A DNA stretch of 64,000 nt, taken from the NCBI GenBank assembly GCA_001931875.2, contig MSJH02000799.1, forward strand, positions 248,001 through 312,000. Direction: 5' to 3'. A model generated the notes under the pieces. The model was given only the letters and a program-made list of their open reading frames with translations, searched no databases and was not told the DNA's origin. Made by a program: the position numbers and the translations under genes. This DNA comes from Byssochlamys sp. IMV 00236 (Eukaryota > Ascomycota > Eurotiomycetes > Eurotiales > Thermoascaceae). Positions 60,203-64,000 of the stretch are shown here, piece by piece. Within the stretch, counting starts at the first letter, position 1. Every line of letters starts with the position of its first letter.

Positions 60203-61153
60203 ATGCATATTCTAATCACCGGCGCGGCCGGCTTTATCGGCCAGCTCTTGGCCAAAGAGCTCCTGAATGAGGAATCCTACAAGGTCACTCTGACCGACAT
60301 AAACGAACCACCGATTCCTCAAGGCGTCAAACACCCTCAGAATGCCCGAATTATCAAGGCTGATCTCTTGAGTGGCGCGGACACGGTAGTTGACAAGTCG
60401 CTGGATGCGGTATACGCTTTCCACGGAATCATGTCCTCTGGATCAGAAGCCAACTTCGATCTGGGGTTACGCGTCAATATCGACGCGACTCGCAGCTTGC
60501 TGGATGAGCTGCGCAAGACGGCCCCTGGCGTCCGGGTTATCTACTCATCGAGTCAGGCCGTCTACGGCCAGCCACTACCCGAAGTGGTCGATGATAGCGT
60601 TACTCCTACCCCCCAGTCCTCATACGGCGCAGAGAAGCTCATCTGCGAGGCTCTCATCAACGAATACACGAGGCGAGGCTTCATTACTGGCTTCACACTC
60701 CGATTTCCAACCATCTCAGTTCGCCCAGGTGCCCCTACAGCAGCAGCTTCATCATTCCTCTCCGGTATGATCCGCGAGCCTCTAAATGGACAAGAGTCGG
60801 TTATCCCACTCAAAGACCGCTCCTTCAAATCATGGCTCTGCTCCCCGAAGACCCTCGTTCACAATCTCCTCTTCGCCCTCACGCTGCCGGCGGACTCGCT
60901 TCCCCCACACATCCGACAGATCAACGTCCCCGGCATCTGCGTCACGATCCAGGAAATGATGGACGCGTTGGAGAAGGTTGGCGGGAAGGATAAATTGGCC
61001 CTGCTGAAGGAGGAAGAAGATGCTAGTCTCAAAGCGATCCTGCACTCATGGCCCACCAAGTTCGATAACAGCCAGGCTATCAAACTTGGGTTCAAGCGGG
61101 ATTCTTCGTTCGAACAGGCGGTTATTGATTATAAAGATAGTTTGGAGCAATAG
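60203..61153 (+). CDS. NAD-dependent epimerase/dehydratase (extended SDR)
   Basis: A single exon of 316 residues. The N-terminal Rossmann motif is GAAGFIG (residues 7-13) after a short MHILIT strand, with acidic TDIN after the second strand for NAD selectivity. The active site is Tyr141-x3-Lys145 (SSYGAEK), with the catalytic Ser in YSSSQAVYG. RFPTISVRPG and a variable C-terminal substrate domain follow. The length is typical. The pattern (short second half, SFKSWLCSPK, GICVTIQEMM) resembles bacterial-type D-erythronate dehydrogenase/UDP-sugar epimerase-like enzymes of the SDR group. The substrate is not certain. Its lack of introns and bacterial-like form raise the possibility of past horizontal transfer, but fungal members are common. 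Confidence 0.88.
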   Translation: MHILITGAAGFIGQLLAKELLNEESYKVTLTDINEPPIPQGVKHPQNARIIKADLLSGADTVVDKSLDAVYAFHGIMSSGSEANFDLGLRVNIDATRSLLDELRKTAPGVRVIYSSSQAVYGQPLPEVVDDSVTPTPQSSYGAEKLICEALINEYTRRGFITGFTLRFPTISVRPGAPTAAASSFLSGMIREPLNGQESVIPLKDRSFKSWLCSPKTLVHNLLFALTLPADSLPPHIRQINVPGICVTIQEMMDALEKVGGKDKLALLKEEEDASLKAILHSWPTKFDNSQAIKLGFKRDSSFEQAVIDYKDSLEQ

Positions 61154-62031
61154 GTATTCTATAGAACACGAATATAGACTGTGGATTTCATAGAACATCT
61201 CATGCTGTAGGATATATGCTTAAAGATTGCTGTCATCTTTCAGGGACACAGAATAGAAAAGATCAACCAGTAGAAAGAATGTGCTATATTGTTCTATAAC
61301 TATCAGACGAACGAGAGTGCATGTGGTCATGTAATCAGACGAAAAACCACGCGTTCCCCCTTTAGGATAAGTAAATCTGGTTTCTGTGGGTCACACGTGG
61401 CGTACCACGTGTCCTGGCCAATCAGACGAATATATAGAGCGTTGAGGGTTACGCCTGCTAAGTATGAGTATAAGTGATGCTGATTATTACAGGAAGTACC
61501 CCTCACTCTTAGGTGGTGAGGCTGAGAATGTTAGGGTACCAGTAGGATAGGTATATTGTACAGTGGTATTCTCTCCTCACAGTATAAGGCTGTATTTTGC
61601 ATTGGTCATTACTTCTATTGTACAGTTGGTTTAAGTATCATGTTTGTCAATAGGCAGCCTCTGTTAATAGGTACTGGCTCTTTCATGTTCAGTGCCTTTT
61701 TTCTTTCCATGTTATCATGGGCGGTTCCGTGAGATAACGGGGTGGGAGCCAGAGGTAAATAGGACGACTTGTTATGTGAATCTCTCCCTGACAAAAACTT
61801 CATTGTCTTCCTTTCTTCAGCAGGTCCTTCTCCGCTCCGCTCGTTGACTCCTCCCACAAGCTACACTCTTTCATAACGAGAAACGAGTCTTTCTTTTTCA
61901 TCTACCACTCCTACTACATCCTTGACGGACTCGAAAAGTCTTCCGTCCTTCATCACTGCTTTCCCCCCCTTCAAGTCCTTGTTGCCATCACGAACTCAGC
62001 GCGTGCTACGAGACGTCAGACAGATCCAACC
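61154..62031. other. Intergenic with repeated regulatory-like motifs
   Basis: The left end is the epimerase 3' UTR. Three copies of ATCAGACGAA (the first at 61302, others at 61334 and 61421), a palindromic double E-box, a CCAAT and a TATATA lie within 140 bases. Further right are plain promoter-like sequences before the BTB-like gene. No coding sequence is seen. Confidence 0.55.
61393..61412. promoter_or_regulatory. Palindromic double E-box
   Basis: Perfect inverted arms ACACGTGG and CCACGTGT surround a four-base centre (CGTA). Each arm holds a CACGTG E-box, the core site of bHLH factors. A CCAAT motif (about 61418) and a TATATA (about 61431) follow. The nearest downstream gene start is over 600 bp away. 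Confidence 0.6.
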
Positions 62032-63084
62032 ATGTCTGATTCTGCTGAGAAAGGCAACGAACTGGCACCTGTCCTCGCTGGAATGCCGCAAGAGGAAAAT
62101 GCATGTGTCCTTAGCCCGTCTGGAGATACCATTCTCCACGTTGGACTGAAACCATGTAATCATATCTTGGTTTCTTCCAGGGTTATGGAGACTGCTTCTC
62201 CTATCTTCGCGATTATGGTGGCCAGGGCTCGCATGAGACAGCGCCCCCGCCATGCCCGTCTGCATATCCGCTTCAAGTACGACAATCCGTTTATTATCAA
62301 AGTCCTGTTCTCAATCCTCCACGAGATCGAGATGTTCCTGGTCCACGACTGGGATGTCAATGTCCTGTGGGATCTCATCCGTGTGGCTCAGAACTATCAC
62401 TGTGCCCCTCTTCTCCTCGAATTCATCGACGGGTTGTATCCAATCTTCGCCCCCCTCGTCTCAATCGGCTTCCCTGGCATCGAAGACGTTAATCCAGTTG
62501 ATCGTTTCGAAGAACAGCTCAAATTGGTCGCCATCAGTATGACCGTCGACAGCGACATGATATTCACTGAGCTCACAAAGACCATGATCTCGGAGTACGT
62601 CCCCGGACTCGCAGAAGAAGTGGGCCTTGACTGGTCGATCCTCAGTCCCGAAGTTTACGGCTACGTCTTCGATGCCATTAAGGTCCTCTCTCAGGACTTC
62701 AAGGACGACCTGCAGGAAGGTCTGGACCGTATTGAGGAGACCGTCACGTCCATTGCTGAGAACGTCGATGGATCGACCAGTCGCTGCCCTCTGTCCTTCA
62801 TCAACTGCTTCAAGTATACTCTGCAGTCGAACGGACCGATTCCAAGCTCAGCCGCAGTGTATGAGGTGCGTGATGTCCTCAAAAGATACGTCTGGTCCTT
62901 GGATGGAAGATGTCCGTCTCGCTGCGCCAGCTGTGATGCACTCAAAGAAGTCAAGAAGCAGCTGAACGACCTCTTGCACTTGACCGATGTCACCGGTCTT
63001 TGCCTGAGCGACTGGCTTCAATGTGCTCCCTCGGCCACCAGGGCTGGCACCCCGTTCACCTGCTCTTCCGACGATGGGTGGTAA
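62032..63084 (+). CDS. BTB/POZ-like fungal protein
   Basis: A single exon of 350 residues. Residues 30-130 resemble the divergent BTB fold of many fungal proteins: SGDTILHVGLKPCNHILVSS, RVMETASPIFAIMV, then an FIIKVLFSILHEIEMF helix and LWDLIRVAQNYHCAPLLLEF. The middle is helical. The C-terminus has a Cys-containing GRCPSRCASCDAL segment that might bind metal. BTB proteins of this type mediate protein-protein contacts, sometimes as cullin-3 adaptors, but many fungal ones have no known role. The start Met follows a pyrimidine-rich leader. The length agrees with the family. Confidence 0.75.
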   Translation: MSDSAEKGNELAPVLAGMPQEENACVLSPSGDTILHVGLKPCNHILVSSRVMETASPIFAIMVARARMRQRPRHARLHIRFKYDNPFIIKVLFSILHEIEMFLVHDWDVNVLWDLIRVAQNYHCAPLLLEFIDGLYPIFAPLVSIGFPGIEDVNPVDRFEEQLKLVAISMTVDSDMIFTELTKTMISEYVPGLAEEVGLDWSILSPEVYGYVFDAIKVLSQDFKDDLQEGLDRIEETVTSIAENVDGSTSRCPLSFINCFKYTLQSNGPIPSSAAVYEVRDVLKRYVWSLDGRCPSRCASCDALKEVKKQLNDLLHLTDVTGLCLSDWLQCAPSATRAGTPFTCSSDDGW

Positions 63085-63473
63085 ACATGAAAGCGACTAA
63101 GCTCGCTCAGAAGGGTCCAGTAGAGATCTGATGACAGCAATTCTCTCTTTATGTCCACTAAAGATCTTTTCTATAAGATCATTTCGACGACTATCATGTG
63201 AACATTATGCAACAGCTCATGGAGCTGTCAGTTGGGAACGATATCTATGTGAAGATGAAAAGAATAATAATAAAAAAAAAAAAAACAAAACAAAAGGAAA
63301 GCCTACAGATACGGATTGACATATGATATGTGAAATAGGCGCCAAAAAAAGGAACAAATAATGAAAAGAGAAAAGCCCAGAAAAAAAAATGAGTCGAGAT
63401 GCATGTATCTTTAGGTGAACATTCACCACTCCAGCTGTGATAGCTGAGATAGTTGAGCGCAGCTCACTTCAAA
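63085..63473. other. Intergenic between convergent genes
   Basis: Nearly 390 bases of 3' UTR-like sequence with A-rich tracts near 63.27 and 63.38 kb. No gene is seen. Confidence 0.5.
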
Positions 63474-64000
63474 TCAAATCTCCACTTCATCAATATCATA
63501 AACCAGATCCTCCGGATTAGAAATAAATGTCACCTGCTTGCCTATCGCCTTTGACGCTAGAATTCCCGCCCACATCACCCACTCCTTCGCCCATAAACCC
63601 CACGGACCAGTCTGCTTTCTTCTCTCCCCATTCCGCGCCGCAGTCTCGTAGATCCGATCAATCCTCGGTCTCCTCACGCGCTCGAACTTCTCAAAGACCT
63701 CACTCAAAGAAGTCTCACCATCCTTCAATAACCTCGACAGCAAAAACACATCTTCCACCGCCATCGACACACCCTGTCCAGCATGCGGCTGCATCGCATG
63801 TGCCGCATCACCCATCAACAAGCATCGACCACGAAACCACCTCCCCCCCAACGGTAGTCGATAGACAGGATAAAAAGACACCGAACTAGTCCCATTCACA
63901 GCCTGCTTTAGCACCTCACCCCATTTCCCACGCACATCCTTCAAAACACCATCAAGCAACATGTTCTTAAAACTCTCAACTTCTTTCTTCCGATGTTCCT
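63474..64000 (-). CDS. FAD-dependent monooxygenase, 5' part outside window
   Basis: The frame is open to the right edge, so only the C-terminal 174 residues are present. They contain the flavin-binding GD motif in RCLLMGDAAHAMQPHAGQGV, then SMAVEDVFLLSRLL, and a basic EKFERVRRPRIDRIYETAAR helix. This is the C-terminal layout of group A aromatic hydroxylases such as salicylate hydroxylase-like enzymes, which use NAD(P)H to hydroxylate aromatic or polyketide substrates. The substrate and N-terminal FAD/NADPH motifs cannot be assessed. The gene points toward the BTB-like gene, 389 bp from its stop. Confidence 0.88.
   Translation of the reverse strand, partial: EHRKKEVESFKNMLLDGVLKDVRGKWGEVLKQAVNGTSSVSFYPVYRLPLGGRWFRGRCLLMGDAAHAMQPHAGQGVSMAVEDVFLLSRLLKDGETSLSEVFEKFERVRRPRIDRIYETAARNGERRKQTGPWGLWAKEWVMWAGILASKAIGKQVTFISNPEDLVYDIDEVEI

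Overview
The window is eukaryotic nuclear DNA from a filamentous ascomycete, most likely of the Aspergillus/Penicillium type (Eurotiales). The grounds are short introns of about 45-110 bp with GT..AG ends and CTAAC/CTGAC branch points, compact gene spacing, UTR-sized gaps, and fungus-only families: CFEM, Zn2Cys6 regulators, ChAPs, fungal F-box proteins and fungal BCS1-like AAA proteins. Gene models were rebuilt by hand. Exons were joined only where donor, acceptor, phase and family-like protein continuity agreed, and in every multi-exon model the summed exon length is a multiple of three.

Layout. 0-3.8 kb: a Rab-GAP (TBC) gene open to the left edge and a GPI-anchored CFEM-like protein. 3.8-12 kb: a gene-poor, AT-rich accessory block holding only a small ExK nuclease-like gene and a six-exon F-box gene placed tail to tail. 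12-21.4 kb: an AIF/FSP1-like flavoprotein, a large protein of unknown function, a mitochondrial BCS1-type AAA ATPase, a truncated NAPE-PLD-like metallo-beta-lactamase gene and an orphan basic protein. 22.3-51.7 kb: a dense housekeeping block with CCT3 chaperonin, a PRKRIP1-like protein, a UBE2O-like giant E2, a PARP-type zinc finger/AT-hook protein, a 1696-residue NFX1-finger SF1 helicase (ZNFX1 type), a kinesin, a ChAPs cargo adaptor and HIR3 of the HIR histone chaperone. 53-64 kb: an MFS sugar transporter, an acidic nuclear-type protein, a Zn2Cys6 regulator divergent from an SDR epimerase, a BTB-like protein, and the 3' part of an FAD monooxygenase that runs off the right edge.

Several genes share cell-biological themes: chromatin and RNA (HIR3, NFX1 helicase, PARP-finger protein, PRKRIP1-like), ubiquitin and protein quality (UBE2O-like, F-box, CCT3), membrane traffic (TBC, ChAPs) and mitochondria (BCS1, possibly AIF-like). 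There is no sign of an operon-like pathway or an assembled secondary-metabolite cluster. The only plausible local regulatory unit is the Zn2Cys6 regulator/epimerase pair. No rRNA, CRISPR array or intact transposon was seen, and no tRNA was recognised by eye. The most unusual items are the truncated NAPE-PLD gene, the ExK/F-box pair in the accessory block, and a palindromic double E-box beside three copies of a 10-mer at 61.3-61.4 kb.
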